DNA from: Carboxydocella sporoproducens DSM 16521 | Lineage (GTDB): Bacteria; Bacillota; GCA-003054495; Carboxydocellales; Carboxydocellaceae | DNA length: 62,281 nucleotides | Assembly (NCBI RefSeq): GCF_900167165.1 | Contig: NZ_FUXM01000012.1 | Coordinates: 1 to 62,281 of the forward strand | Reading direction: 5' to 3' | In this document: one piece after another, positions 25,779 to 35,898 of the stretch | Numbering within the stretch: the stretch's first letter is position 1 | Layout of the letters: every line of letters begins with the position of its first letter | The notes under the pieces: model-generated | Database searches by the model: none | Seen by the model: only the letters and a program-made list of their open reading frames with translations | Told to the model about the DNA's origin: nothing | Program-made: the position numbers and the translations under genes

Positions 25779-26222
25779 ATGAGCAATTGGACTGCACTGT
25801 TGATTCCGGTGGCAGCCGGGTCCCTGATGGCTGTACAAGGGGTACTTAACACCCTGCTCAACAAAAACCTCGGCCTCTGGCCTGCCACCCTGCTGGTACA
25901 TTTGCTGGGACTGGCGGGAGTGGGGGCGGTGCTGATTTTTACCGGTACCGGTTTTCCAACCTGGGGGAAAATCAGTACAGTCCCCTGGTATGCCTATCTG
26001 GGGGGTTTTATCAATGTAGCCATTATTGCTACCGTCGTGCTGGGCATTAGCCGCCTGGGGGCCATTTCCGCAACTACAGCAATTATCGTCGGCCAGGTCA
26101 GCACCGCCGCCTTGCTGGATTATCTGGGCCTGGCCGGTCTTACGCCCAAACAGCCCCACTGGACCCACCTGGCCGGTCTATTGCTCCTGGTTATCGGTGC
26201 CCGTCTATTACTGCAAAAATAA
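25779..26222 (+). CDS. YdcZ/DUF606-family small membrane transporter
   Basis: This 147-residue protein has five hydrophobic helices; it begins WTALLIPVAAGSLMAVQGVLN, with GAISATTAIIVGQVSTAALLDY and a final LLLLVIGARLLL. DUF606 proteins are half-size members of the drug/metabolite transporter superfamily and probably dimerise. Substrate unknown. GGGAGGGGAG stands before the ATG. It is divergent from the c-di-GMP gene and convergent with metY. Confidence 0.88.
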   Translation: MSNWTALLIPVAAGSLMAVQGVLNTLLNKNLGLWPATLLVHLLGLAGVGAVLIFTGTGFPTWGKISTVPWYAYLGGFINVAIIATVVLGISRLGAISATTAIIVGQVSTAALLDYLGLAGLTPKQPHWTHLAGLLLLVIGARLLLQK

Positions 26223-26223
26223 G

Positions 26224-27690
<1,467 letters not shown>

Positions 27691-27712
27691 GCCTATTTAT
27701 TTGTGTAGTATA

Positions 27713-27741
27713 ACAATAGCATGTATATCTGAGTATGTCAA
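27713..27741 (-). promoter_or_regulatory. Promoter of the SAM riboswitch-metY transcript
   Basis: TTGACA, 17 nt, TATTGT on the minus strand. The start would be about 15-20 nt before the aptamer. Confidence 0.65.
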
Positions 27742-27762
27742 TATAGTTAGTGGGAATTATAT

Positions 27763-28326
27763 TTAAATTTCTTGCAATATCCGTTCCACTACCTGATCAT
27801 TAATACGGATCTTCGCCTTTTTTTCCACCTCTGCCAACCTTTCCTGCAGTTTATCCTCCCCGCCCCAGTATTGCACCAGCTTCTGTCGTGTCAGCTGGAG
27901 CCGGTTATATTTGTGCATCGCCTCCACTGTCAGCCCCCGGGCCTGAATTGTAGCCTGGAAGGTGGCCTCATCGGGAAAATTGGCCCGGATTTCCTTGATA
28001 ACCGCCTCTACTTCCGCATCAGTAGCTATCAGCTTTAGTCTGGTCGCCTCCTGCATTAATAAAGTTTCCCTGACCAGGTCAGCGATTACCTCTTCCCGGA
28101 GCATGGTCAGGGCATGCTCCCGGCTGGGCCCGTTAAAATCCGTGCCCTGAGCCGTGAGGACAAACTTTTTCTTTTCTACCCGGCGTTCAAAGTCAACGGT
28201 GCTGATCTTTTCGCCGTTCACTATGGCCGCCGTTTTATTATCCAGCTGCGGAGGAGGGGTAGTCTGTCTGGCACAGCCAGTAATGATGACCAGCAATACG
28301 ATTACAAGCAACAATAGCTTGCGCAT
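27763..28326 (-). CDS. SurA/PrsA-like lipoprotein, chaperone N-domain only
   Basis: This 187-residue protein has a lipoprotein signal (KLLLLVIVLLVIITGC; lipobox cysteine at 18). The rest is the SurA_N helical region: NKTAAIVNGEKISTVDFERRV, then ALTMLREEVIADLVRETLLMQEATRL, and a helical end. No PPIase (parvulin) domain follows, so it is shorter than PrsA (about 290). It probably works as an extracytoplasmic folding helper on the outer face of the membrane. AGGAGG precedes the ATG. No terminator is visible after it. Confidence 0.85.
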   Translation of the reverse strand: MRKLLLLVIVLLVIITGCARQTTPPPQLDNKTAAIVNGEKISTVDFERRVEKKKFVLTAQGTDFNGPSREHALTMLREEVIADLVRETLLMQEATRLKLIATDAEVEAVIKEIRANFPDEATFQATIQARGLTVEAMHKYNRLQLTRQKLVQYWGGEDKLQERLAEVEKKAKIRINDQVVERILQEI

Positions 28327-28351
28327 GCTAATCTAATCCTCCTTGCCAGAA

Positions 28352-28376
28352 AGGCCCCGGGCTTTCCCGGGGCCAA
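28352..28376 (-). terminator. Terminator after the rubredoxin gene
   Basis: GGCCCCGGG and CCCGGGGCC form a very stable 9-bp stem, followed on the minus strand by TTTCTGG, a weak T-tract. Confidence 0.65.
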
Positions 28377-28381
28377 AAGCC

Positions 28382-28540
28382 TTACTCTTTTTCGAAATCT
28401 TCCTTGCCAGCGCCACACATGGGGCAAACCCAGTCTGCCGGCAGAGCTTCAAAAGGAGTGCCAGGAGCAATCCCATTATCCGTATCCCCAACTGCCGGGT
28501 CATAGACATAGCCGCAAATAACACAGACGTATTTTTCCAT
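28382..28540 (-). CDS. Rubredoxin
   Basis: This 52-residue protein is a standard small rubredoxin: [19 protein letters not shown] with CxxCG at 6-10, [15 protein letters not shown], and [12 protein letters not shown] with the second CxxCG. It holds one Fe(SCys)4 site and carries single electrons in the cytosol. AAGGAGATG stands upstream. It lies directly after the NADH-dependent reductase and flavodiiron genes, so it is the likely electron link NADH-reductase to rubredoxin to flavodiiron protein. Confidence 0.96.
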   Translation of the reverse strand: MEKYVCVICGYVYDPAVGDTDNGIAPGTPFEALPADWVCPMCGAGKEDFEKE

Positions 28541-28559
28541 AAGAACATCTCCTTTCTTT

Positions 28560-29747
28560 TTATCCCTGTCCCAGATCCGCCAGAATCCGGGAAAAATCTG
28601 CTTCCGGGTCCGTTTCCATGCCTTTTTCCACCGCCCGTTTTAACTGCCGGGCCAGGCCCTCATCTCCAATGACTATGGCACCAGTGAGCTGACGGCCCTG
28701 GAAACACAATTTGCAATAAAAACCCTCTTCGTCTGCCTTGACTTTCTGGCTACCACTCTCAGCCCAGTTGCCTATGGAGAAGACGGATGTGCCCATGACT
28801 TTAAGAATCGATGGCGGCGGCACCTCTACATATTTTTCCTCAGCGCCAGCAGCATTCATCCCGGCTACCCGCCCCTGAGCCTGAGCCACTGGCCACAGCC
28901 CCCAGACCTGGCCATTGTATTCCGCCACGTCCCCGCAAGCCCAGATTTGGTCCTGGGAAGTGCGAAGATACCGGTCGACCACAATCCCCCGCTGACAGGC
29001 AAGTCCGGCAGCCTGGGCTATTTCCAGATTGGGCCGTACTCCGGTGGAAAAGAGAATAAAATCCGCCGGCAGCTGTCGGCCATCGGCCAGTTGCAAAGCT
29101 TCTACTTTTTCCGTGCCGGTAATGGCCTGGGCCTGGGCAGCCAGCACCAGTTCAATCCCCGCTCTCTGGGCAGCCCGGTGGAGGTAGGCTGAAGCTTTTT
29201 CATCCACCTGGCGAGGCAACAAACGCTGATTGTGTTCTAATACCGCCACCTGAATACCGCGCTGACTGAGAGTCCAGGCCGCTTCCAGCCCCAGCGGTCC
29301 CCCTCCGATGATGATCCCTTTTTGGCCTGGCCGGGCGAATTCATTGATTCGTTGGGCATCCTCAGCGGTGCGCAGGGTAAAAACTCCTGCCAGCTGATTG
29401 CCCGGTACCGGCGGCAAAAAGGCCCGGCTTCCGGTGGCTATAATCAGGGATGAATAGGAAAGGACACTTCCGTCTTCTAACCGCACCTGACGGGAAGCGG
29501 GATCAATCCTTTCCGCCTTTATTCCCAGCCTTAGCTCCACACCCATTTCCTGATACCAGGCCGGAGGTTTTAACAAAAACTTTTCCACCTCAAACTCCTG
29601 GCCCAGCAGAAAGGAAAGGCGCAAGCGGTAATAAGGTGGGTACTTCTCCGCTGCTACCAGCGTAACCGGTTGCTCCTTATCCTGCTGGCGAATGCCTTCT
29701 ATGGCACTGACAGCAGCTACCCCGCCGCCCAAAATTACTATTGCCAT
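28560..29747 (-). CDS. NADH:rubredoxin oxidoreductase-like FAD enzyme
   Basis: This 395-residue protein starts [19 protein letters not shown] at 29747. FAD-binding [33 protein letters not shown], a second Rossmann motif [15 protein letters not shown] for NADH, and the FAD-ribityl aspartate in [10 protein letters not shown] place it in the nitrite reductase/NROR group. A C-terminal domain (about 310-395) follows. Placement between flavodiiron protein and rubredoxin supports NADH-rubredoxin reductase. It is preceded by AAAGGGG. Confidence 0.9.
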   Translation of the reverse strand: MAIVILGGGVAAVSAIEGIRQQDKEQPVTLVAAEKYPPYYRLRLSFLLGQEFEVEKFLLKPPAWYQEMGVELRLGIKAERIDPASRQVRLEDGSVLSYSSLIIATGSRAFLPPVPGNQLAGVFTLRTAEDAQRINEFARPGQKGIIIGGGPLGLEAAWTLSQRGIQVAVLEHNQRLLPRQVDEKASAYLHRAAQRAGIELVLAAQAQAITGTEKVEALQLADGRQLPADFILFSTGVRPNLEIAQAAGLACQRGIVVDRYLRTSQDQIWACGDVAEYNGQVWGLWPVAQAQGRVAGMNAAGAEEKYVEVPPPSILKVMGTSVFSIGNWAESGSQKVKADEEGFYCKLCFQGRQLTGAIVIGDEGLARQLKRAVEKGMETDPEADFSRILADLGQG

Positions 29748-29772
29748 AGGCCATACCCCTTTCCTGTCTCCT

Positions 29773-30987
29773 CTAACGACCGGTTTCATCTTTGCCCAGG
29801 CTTTGAGCAAAGGCCACCCCGAACTCAAAACAATCCCTGAGCTCCTTCTCACTGGGTTTAAAGTTGACCCGCAATGCCGGTTGCACTACCTTAAGGCCCA
29901 GGGCACTCATCCGTTCCTCCAGCATTCTGGTTGCCTCCCCGCTCCAGCCATAGGAACCGAAGGCGGCAACAGGTTTGTTTTTATTCTTGATGGGACATAC
30001 CACCGAGAGCAAATCCCAGGCGGGTTTGACAGCATCCCTGTTAATGGTAGGGGAGCCGACCAGAAAAGCCCGGGCTCGTTCTATTTTTGTCTTCAACTCG
30101 CTCAGCGGTATTTCGGTAATATCCACCACTTCTACTTCACAGCTATTGACACTGGCAATCCCCCGGGCGATCTCTGCAGCCATCGCCTTGGTGTAGCCAT
30201 AAGCTGAAATATAGGCGATCAACACCGGACCCTGGTGCTGCTCTGCCAGCAATTGCTTGCTCCACTGTTCATAGAGGTCAACAATTTCCCAGCCCTTGCT
30301 GCGCAGAACAGGACCATGTCCCGGGCAGAATACATCTATGGGCAAATTGCGGATTTTATTGATGGCCTCCAGCACGTAACTGGCGAAAGGACTCATGATT
30401 ACATCATAGTAATAACGCAGGTCAGAACTGAAATCCCCGACCAGGTCATCGAAAATCATAGGGCTGCTGTAATGGCTGCCAAAACTATCACAGGTGATCA
30501 GCACTTTATCCTCGGGAATGTAGGTATACATAGAATCCGGCCAGTGCAGGAAGGGGGCCATAATAAACTGCAAGGTTTTCCCTCCCAGGTCTATAGTCAT
30601 GCCCTCTTTGGCCTCAATCGACGGAAATTCCCGGTTGGTAATGGCTTTCAGAAAGCGCAAAGCAGATTTGGACCCCACCACTTTGGCATTAGGAGCCAGG
30701 TCCAGCAGAGCAAAGACGCTGCCAGCATGATCCGGTTCAGTATGGTCAACGATAATATAATCAATATCAGCAGGGTTCACTACCTCTTTCAGCCGGGCCA
30801 GGTATTCGGAGAAAAAGCGCTCCTTGACAGTTTCAAATACCGCTATCTTTTCCCCTTTGACAACATAAGAGTTATATGTAGTGCCATGGGCTGTTTCCAT
30901 CACAATATCAAATACCCTTAAATCCGGGTTCAGGGCCCCTGCCCAGTAAATCCCTTCTTTTATTTTGATCGCTCCAACTCTGTCCAT
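29773..30987 (-). CDS. Flavodiiron protein (oxygen/NO reductase)
   Basis: This 404-residue protein has an N-terminal beta-lactamase-like di-iron domain with all expected ligands: H82, E84, D86, H87 (HTEPDHAGS), H148 (HWPDSM), D167 (CDSFGSH) and H224 (CPGHGP). The C-terminal flavodoxin domain (about 250-395) starts VLIAYISAYGYTKAMAAEIA, with GSPTINRDAVKP and AAFGSYGWSGEA for FMN. It reduces O2 or NO to water or N2O using electrons from rubredoxin, protecting an anaerobe. First gene of the three-gene operon, with a near-consensus promoter. Confidence 0.95.
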   Translation of the reverse strand: MDRVGAIKIKEGIYWAGALNPDLRVFDIVMETAHGTTYNSYVVKGEKIAVFETVKERFFSEYLARLKEVVNPADIDYIIVDHTEPDHAGSVFALLDLAPNAKVVGSKSALRFLKAITNREFPSIEAKEGMTIDLGGKTLQFIMAPFLHWPDSMYTYIPEDKVLITCDSFGSHYSSPMIFDDLVGDFSSDLRYYYDVIMSPFASYVLEAINKIRNLPIDVFCPGHGPVLRSKGWEIVDLYEQWSKQLLAEQHQGPVLIAYISAYGYTKAMAAEIARGIASVNSCEVEVVDITEIPLSELKTKIERARAFLVGSPTINRDAVKPAWDLLSVVCPIKNKNKPVAAFGSYGWSGEATRMLEERMSALGLKVVQPALRVNFKPSEKELRDCFEFGVAFAQSLGKDETGR

Positions 30988-31036
30988 TTAAAATACCCCC
31001 TTGTTTTTAGTCTTATTAGGAATTATTATTAATTAT

Positions 31037-31065
31037 ATCATATAGCAAAAATCATAGATTGTCAA
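31037..31065 (-). promoter_or_regulatory. Promoter of the flavodiiron operon
   Basis: TTGACA, exactly 17 nt, TATGAT on the minus strand. A plus-strand TTGTCA-N16-GATATT for the divergent HD-GYP gene overlaps it, so the two directions may compete. Confidence 0.7.
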
Positions 31066-31127
31066 AAGTTTTTATGTTAAGATATTCTTCATCAGGCAGC
31101 AAATACCTGCAAAGGAGTGGCAAAAAA

Positions 31128-32285
31128 ATGGATAGCTGGAAAGTATCTTTGTTCACTTTAATCAGTACCTTCTCCCTGGCCCTGGACCTGGCGGAAAACA
31201 AAAAACTGGAGCACGCCCAGCGGGTAGCCTATCTGGCCTTACGCACCGGCGAAAAACTGGGACTTGCTCCTGACCGCCTGCGCCTGGTTTTTTATGGCGG
31301 TCTGCTCCATGATATCGGCAAAGTCAATGCTCAGCTCCCGGTAGAATCTCACCCTCTGGCCGGGGCCCGCTGGTCCACCCAGCTCCCTTTGTTAACTGAA
31401 ATCGCTCCTATTATCGCTGCTCATCACGAAGCCTGGGATGGCAGCGGTTTCCCACTGGGCTTGAGCGGTGAGGAGATTCCCATAGAAGCCCAGCTCCTTT
31501 TCCTGGCCGATCAGATTGAAAACCAGTTTGGCCAGGATTATGACCTGCTACCGGTGCAGGAACGGATTGTCGCCTTTGTGGAAAAGGAAAAAGGCAAACG
31601 CCTGGCTCCTGTAGTAGCCGATGCCTATCTGGAACTTTTGCAGGAACCTCGTGTTTATTATGACCTGGCCCATCGCAATTTAGCCCAGGCCATCCGCCGC
31701 CGCAGCCAGGTTTTTGATCAGGAAATCCAGCAGGCATCTCTGAAACATTTAGCCCTCCTTTTTGCTGACCTGGTGGATGCCAAAAGTCCCTATACCGCCG
31801 CCCACAGCCGCCGGGTTGCCAATACCGCCTTCTACCTGGGCCAGACCCTGGGCCTGCCAGCCGCTCAGTGCCGTCAGCTCTATCTGGCTGGTCTCTTACA
31901 TGACCTGGGCAAGCTGGCTGTCCCCTCGGCTATCCTGGATAAGCCAGACCAGCTCACCCCCCAGGAATACAGCCGCATCATTGCCCACGCCTATTATACC
32001 GAACGGCTGTTGATGGAAATCCCCGGTCTGGAGGAGCTGGCCTTCTGGGCCGCCGCTCATCACGAAAAACTGGATGGCAGTGGCTATCCTTCCCGTCTGC
32101 GGGCAGACCAACTGCCCTTGCCCGCTCGTATCCTGGCAGTAGCTGATTATTATCAGGCCCTGGCTGATGACCGTCCCTATCGGGCTGCCCTGCCCAGGGA
32201 AAAAATTTACCACCTCTTGCGCCAGGAAGCGGTTGCCGGCCGCTTTGACGCCAGGGTGGTAGAGGCTTTGCTCAATCTCTTTTAA
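31128..32285 (+). CDS. Tandem HD-GYP domain protein
   Basis: This 385-residue soluble protein consists of two HD-GYP units. Unit 1 (about 15-200) has HAQRVAYLALRTGEKLGL, LLHDIGKVNA, AAHHEAWDGSGFP and ADQIENQF. Unit 2 (about 210-385) has HSRRVANTAFYLGQTLGL, LLHDLGKLAVPS, AAHHEKLDGSGYP and ARILAVADYYQALADDRPYR. Both keep the metal His/Asp set, so both may hydrolyse c-di-GMP; unit 1 has GFP instead of GYP. No sensor or membrane part. The ATG at 31128 is chosen for AAAGGAG. Its stop overlaps the stop of the convergent permease by 3 nt. Confidence 0.92.
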   Translation: MDSWKVSLFTLISTFSLALDLAENKKLEHAQRVAYLALRTGEKLGLAPDRLRLVFYGGLLHDIGKVNAQLPVESHPLAGARWSTQLPLLTEIAPIIAAHHEAWDGSGFPLGLSGEEIPIEAQLLFLADQIENQFGQDYDLLPVQERIVAFVEKEKGKRLAPVVADAYLELLQEPRVYYDLAHRNLAQAIRRRSQVFDQEIQQASLKHLALLFADLVDAKSPYTAAHSRRVANTAFYLGQTLGLPAAQCRQLYLAGLLHDLGKLAVPSAILDKPDQLTPQEYSRIIAHAYYTERLLMEIPGLEELAFWAAAHHEKLDGSGYPSRLRADQLPLPARILAVADYYQALADDRPYRAALPREKIYHLLRQEAVAGRFDARVVEALLNLF

Positions 32286-33415
32286 TCCAGCCGTTTACGG
32301 AAGCGCAAAACGGAAAGAGTACAGATGATTGCCGTCAGCACAGCCAGCCAGAATGATACCTGCCAGAGATGGGAAAAATCCGCTCCCCGCAGCACGATGC
32401 CGCGGACAATCTGCAAAAAGTAGGTTAATGGTAGAACCTGCCCAATCCAATAGATGATTTTAGGCATGGATTCCCGGGGAAACAAAAACCCGGACAAAAG
32501 AATACTGGGCAACAGAATTAAAAAGGCCATCTGCATAGCCTGCAGCTGGTTTCGGGCAACGGTAGAAACAAACATACCCATCCCCAGCGCACAGGCCAGA
32601 AAGATAGTAGCTAACGCCAGCAGCAACGCCACGCTGCCAGAAATTTTCACCCCGAACCAGAAAACCGCCACCGCCAGTACCAGCAAGAGATCAAAAAAGC
32701 CGATAAATACATAAGGAACCAGTTTGCCGATAATCAGTTCCACCGGCTTGATGGGAGTAATAATGATTTGCTCCAGAGTCCCCCGTTCCCGCTCCCGCAC
32801 CAGGGCAAAAGCGGTGAGAATCACTGTTATGTTCTGCAAAACCAGACCCATTAGCCCCGGGATATTAAACCGCAGACTTTCCAGATTAGGGTTATACCAA
32901 ACTCTCGTCCTCATATCCAGAGCCAAATTCAACCCCGGCCCCGCTCCCTGCCGTTCCAGACGCTGGGTAACCAGATTGAGATTTAGAGACTGGGCCAGCA
33001 TCTGGGCTGCCGAAAGGGCAGTGCGGGCCACCAGCGGATCAGATCCATCCAGCAAAACCTGAACCTGGGCCATTTCTCCCCGGGCTAAACGCTTACTGTA
33101 ATCTGGAGGAATAATCAGAGCCACCCTGGCTATCCCGCCATCCAGATAACGGCGGACTTCCCCGGGATTTTCGGTCCAGTAGCGTAAATCAAAGGTACCG
33201 GTATTGGCCATGGCACTCACCAGCTCCCGGCTGGCTCTGGTTTTACTTTGATCACAGACCAGGGTCGCGATGTTTTCCACATCAGTACTGATGGCATAAC
33301 CAAAAAGCAGCATCATCATAACCGGTACCCCAAAAATCATGGCCAAACTGGGTCGGTCCCGGCTGATTTGAATAAATTCTTTCCATATTATCGCTTTCAG
33401 TCGCACCCAGCTCAT
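32282..33415 (-). CDS. ABC-2 type export permease (YbhS/YbhR-like)
   Basis: This 377-residue protein has one TM near residues 24-44, a large extracytoplasmic loop (about 45-170), then five to six TM helices. IWKEFIQISRDRPSLAMIFGVPVMMMLLFGYAI is the usual start, and LVRERERGTLEQIIITPIKP is the ABC-2 cytoplasmic coupling helix. With the ATPase and HlyD gene it forms a half-size exporter, likely for drugs or small toxic compounds. ATG overlaps the ATPase stop (ATGA). Confidence 0.93.
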   Translation of the reverse strand: MSWVRLKAIIWKEFIQISRDRPSLAMIFGVPVMMMLLFGYAISTDVENIATLVCDQSKTRASRELVSAMANTGTFDLRYWTENPGEVRRYLDGGIARVALIIPPDYSKRLARGEMAQVQVLLDGSDPLVARTALSAAQMLAQSLNLNLVTQRLERQGAGPGLNLALDMRTRVWYNPNLESLRFNIPGLMGLVLQNITVILTAFALVRERERGTLEQIIITPIKPVELIIGKLVPYVFIGFFDLLLVLAVAVFWFGVKISGSVALLLALATIFLACALGMGMFVSTVARNQLQAMQMAFLILLPSILLSGFLFPRESMPKIIYWIGQVLPLTYFLQIVRGIVLRGADFSHLWQVSFWLAVLTAIICTLSVLRFRKRLD

Positions 33416-34158
33416 CGGCTTTCACCCGCCTTAGCCTCTTGCCCAGCCACAAAATTGATGAATATATCCTCCACTGATTGTCCTCCGTGCCGGGCCTTGA
33501 TTTCCGCCGGGGCACCGAAATCCAGCAAACGCCCTTGAAAGATAAAGCCCAGTACATCACATTGTTCTGCCTCATCCATATAGTGGGTAGTGACCAGGAT
33601 TGTTACTCCCTCTTCTGCCAGGCGGTGAATCAACTGCCAGAAAATGCGTCGGGACAAGGGGTCAACCCCGGCAGTAGGTTCATCTAAAAACAGCAGCTGG
33701 GGCTCATGTAAAAGGGCACAGGCCAGGGCCAGTCGTTGTTTCCAGCCCCCTGATAGTGTACCCGCCAGCTGTTCCTCCCGGTCCCCCAAACCGGTCAAGT
33801 CCAGGAGATAACGGTAACGCTCCTCCAGTTTCTTGCCCTTTAACCCATATACCCCGCCATAAAAGCGCATGTTTTCCCTGACAGTTAAATCCTCATAAAG
33901 GCTAAACTTCTGCGACATATAGCCTATATGCTGTTTAATCTTTTCCCCATCCTTCAGGTCTATGCCCAGCACTGTCCCCTTGCCTGAGGTCGGAGTGAGA
34001 ATTCCGCACAACATGCGGATGGTGGTGGATTTGCCGGAACCATTGGGGCCAAGAAAGCCAAAAATTTGTCCCGGCTTGATGGCAAAGGAAAGGTTATCTA
34101 CTGCCTTGCGGTCACCAAAAATCTTGGTCAGGTTTTCTACCTTGATGGCATATTCCAC
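33412..34158 (-). CDS. ABC transporter ATPase
   Basis: This 248-residue protein starts at GTG (GGGGGAG 6 nt upstream). Walker A GPNGSGKST, Q-loop GYMSQKFSLYED, signature LSGGWKQRLALACALL (LSGGW is an unusual variant of LSGGQ), Walker B LLFLDEPTAGVDP and the H-loop in VTTHYMDEAEQCD. It powers the permease encoded next. The single-domain size suggests that it acts as a dimer. Confidence 0.95.
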   Translation of the reverse strand: MEYAIKVENLTKIFGDRKAVDNLSFAIKPGQIFGFLGPNGSGKSTTIRMLCGILTPTSGKGTVLGIDLKDGEKIKQHIGYMSQKFSLYEDLTVRENMRFYGGVYGLKGKKLEERYRYLLDLTGLGDREEQLAGTLSGGWKQRLALACALLHEPQLLFLDEPTAGVDPLSRRIFWQLIHRLAEEGVTILVTTHYMDEAEQCDVLGFIFQGRLLDFGAPAEIKARHGGQSVEDIFINFVAGQEAKAGESR

Positions 34159-34170
34159 TGGCCACTCCCC

Positions 34171-35187
34171 CTATTTCAGCCTGACTTCCACCGCCTGGCC
34201 CGGTTTAAAGCCACTGGACCCGCCGGAAGTGATTTCAACTTTTACTTTGAAGACTTGAGTGGCTCTTTCTTCCCTGGTTTGAATATTTTTAGGTGTAAAT
34301 TCCCCCTGGGGAGAAATATAGACGATTTTGCCTTCCCCTTTGAGCTTGCCATTTTCCGCCTCCACTATCGCCTTCCTTCCCAGTTGCACCCGGTCCAGCT
34401 GGCTCTGGGGTACAAAGATATTTACATAAAGGCGGTCCTGATCTACCAGATTTAACAGGGTAGAACCGGGATTGGCCAGCTCCCCCACCTTGAGAAGGAT
34501 ATTCTGAACCACTCCCCTTACCGGAGCTACTACCCGGGCCTTATTCACCTGCAATTGGGCCAGGGCCTCCTGCTGACGAGCTGCCTCCACCTGGGCGTCC
34601 TGGGCAGAGAGGGAATAGGAGGTAGCTCCCGCCTGGAGTAAGCGGACTTGCTCCCTGGCAGCATCAATCTGAGCCTTGAGGCTATTTACAGCGGCCTGGG
34701 CACTGGCTTCTGCCGCTTTTGCGGCTTCCAGCTGGTCAGCGGTAGCTCCCCCGGTTTGGACCAGCTCCTCTACATCCTGGCGCTGACTTTGCAAACGCTT
34801 CAAATTCTCCAGAGCTCCCTGCAAAGAAGCCTGCAGAGCCCGTACCTGGGCCTGGGCCTGGGCGATTTGTTGCGGACGGCTACCTGCTTTCACATCACCA
34901 GCCCTGGCTTCGGCCGCTGCCCGGTTAGCCTGCGCCAGCGCCAGCTGCAGGCGGGCCGCTTCATCATCCAGTTTAGCCACTACCTGGCCAGCCTTGACCA
35001 GCTCCCCTTCCTTTACCAGTACCTCCTTGACCTTGCCGGCCGTTTCCGCCACTACCCGGTATTCCTCGCCTTCAACCCAGCCGTTATAAACATCTTCTGC
35101 TGGTTTTCCCTGCTGTTTCAGCCAGCCATACCAGCCCAGTCCTGCCAGCACCAGCAGGACCACCACAATTCTAACTCCCTTCATCAT
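34171..35187 (-). CDS. HlyD-family membrane fusion/adaptor protein (YbhG-like)
   Basis: This 338-residue protein has an N-terminal TM anchor (VRIVVVLLVLAGLGWYGWL), a biotinyl-lipoyl-like half (GKVKEVLVKEGELVKAGQVVAKLD), a long Ala/Gln-rich coiled coil (about 75-200, e.g. LALAQANRAAAEARAGDVKAG), the second lipoyl half (ARVVAPVRGVVQNILLKVGE) and a beta barrel. Starts 17 nt inside the TetR gene. In a Gram-positive-type cell it would be an extracytoplasmic partner of the ABC-2 exporter. Confidence 0.93.
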   Translation of the reverse strand: MMKGVRIVVVLLVLAGLGWYGWLKQQGKPAEDVYNGWVEGEEYRVVAETAGKVKEVLVKEGELVKAGQVVAKLDDEAARLQLALAQANRAAAEARAGDVKAGSRPQQIAQAQAQVRALQASLQGALENLKRLQSQRQDVEELVQTGGATADQLEAAKAAEASAQAAVNSLKAQIDAAREQVRLLQAGATSYSLSAQDAQVEAARQQEALAQLQVNKARVVAPVRGVVQNILLKVGELANPGSTLLNLVDQDRLYVNIFVPQSQLDRVQLGRKAIVEAENGKLKGEGKIVYISPQGEFTPKNIQTREERATQVFKVKVEITSGGSSGFKPGQAVEVRLK

Positions 35188-35779
35188 TAGTCACCCCTTC
35201 CATGATAATTTTTATCATTTCAGCTATCATCTTATCCATCTCCGGTTCTTCAGGCAAAGCAGGCTTGAGCAAGCCCTTATACATTAAAGACGAAACCATC
35301 GCCCCCAGTAATATTTGAACCAGGGCCGTTCGATTTACAGGCCTCAGCTTTTCTCTGTCCAATTTCTTCTCCAGAAATTCCAGTACTGCTGCCCGTAGAG
35401 GCAAGATTATTTCCTTGAGCAAATACTCCCTCAATTCTGGCTGCAGAGCTGCTTCCAGCAAAATCAGCTTGAACAGCTCCTGATTCTTCTCGATGATAGT
35501 CAGCCGCTGCCGCAGAATCTTCTCCAGCGCCTGGGCCAGGGGCAATTGTTCGGTCTCCGCCCAGGTTCGCATCAGACTGCTGATCATAATCGGTTCCAGT
35601 ACACCCTGCAGGAGAGCTTTTTTGGTAGGAAAATAATGAAAAATAGTACCCTCTGCCACCCCTGCCTCCCGGGCAATCTCTCTTGTAGAAGTACCGGCAT
35701 AACCTCTGGCACTGAATAGCTTCAGGGCTGCTGCCAGGATCCGCTGCCTGGTTTCTTCTCCTTTACGGGTTCTGGCCAC
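35171..35779 (-). CDS. TetR-family regulator of the exporter operon
   Basis: This protein has about 202 residues with the start at GTG 35779 (AGGAGGGAGGGAGGGG upstream). N-terminal TetR HTH: RQRILAAALKLFSARGYAGTSTREIA, then REAGVAEGTIFHYFPTKKALL. The C-terminal ligand domain is helical and family-variable. It heads the operon with HlyD-ATPase-permease, so it most likely represses that operon until the exported compound binds. A 12-bp operator overlaps the expected transcription start. Confidence 0.93.
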   Translation of the reverse strand: MARTRKGEETRQRILAAALKLFSARGYAGTSTREIAREAGVAEGTIFHYFPTKKALLQGVLEPIMISSLMRTWAETEQLPLAQALEKILRQRLTIIEKNQELFKLILLEAALQPELREYLLKEIILPLRAAVLEFLEKKLDREKLRPVNRTALVQILLGAMVSSLMYKGLLKPALPEEPEMDKMIAEMIKIIMEGVTNDEGS

Positions 35780-35801
35780 TTCCCCTCCCTCCCTCCTTTT
35801 C

Positions 35802-35824
35802 GAGTAAGTACTCAATTTATTATA
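35802..35824 (-). promoter_or_regulatory. TetR operator and -10 box of the exporter operon
   Basis: GAGTA-AG-TACTC (35802-35813) is a palindrome with a 2-nt centre, a common TetR-site form. A TATAAT (35819-35824, minus strand) lies just upstream of it, placing the operator on the start site. A good -35 was not seen. Confidence 0.6.
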
Positions 35825-35867
35825 TTCGATAGTATTGTTTCTTTTCCTGCCTGGAGGTAAAGAATAT

Positions 35868-35894
35868 AAAAAAAACTCCGGGAATTTTCCCGGA
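35868..35894 (-). terminator. Terminator after rsmF
   Basis: TCCGGGAA and TTCCCGGA with a 2-nt loop sit after the stop codon, followed on the minus strand by eight T. Confidence 0.85.
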
Positions 35895-35898
35895 CAAA

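Noticed and set aside
23216-25888. Long 5' extension of the GGDEF/HD-GYP gene to 25888
   Set aside because: Crosses the inverted repeat and the start of the divergent YdcZ gene; the real start with ribosome site is at 25612.
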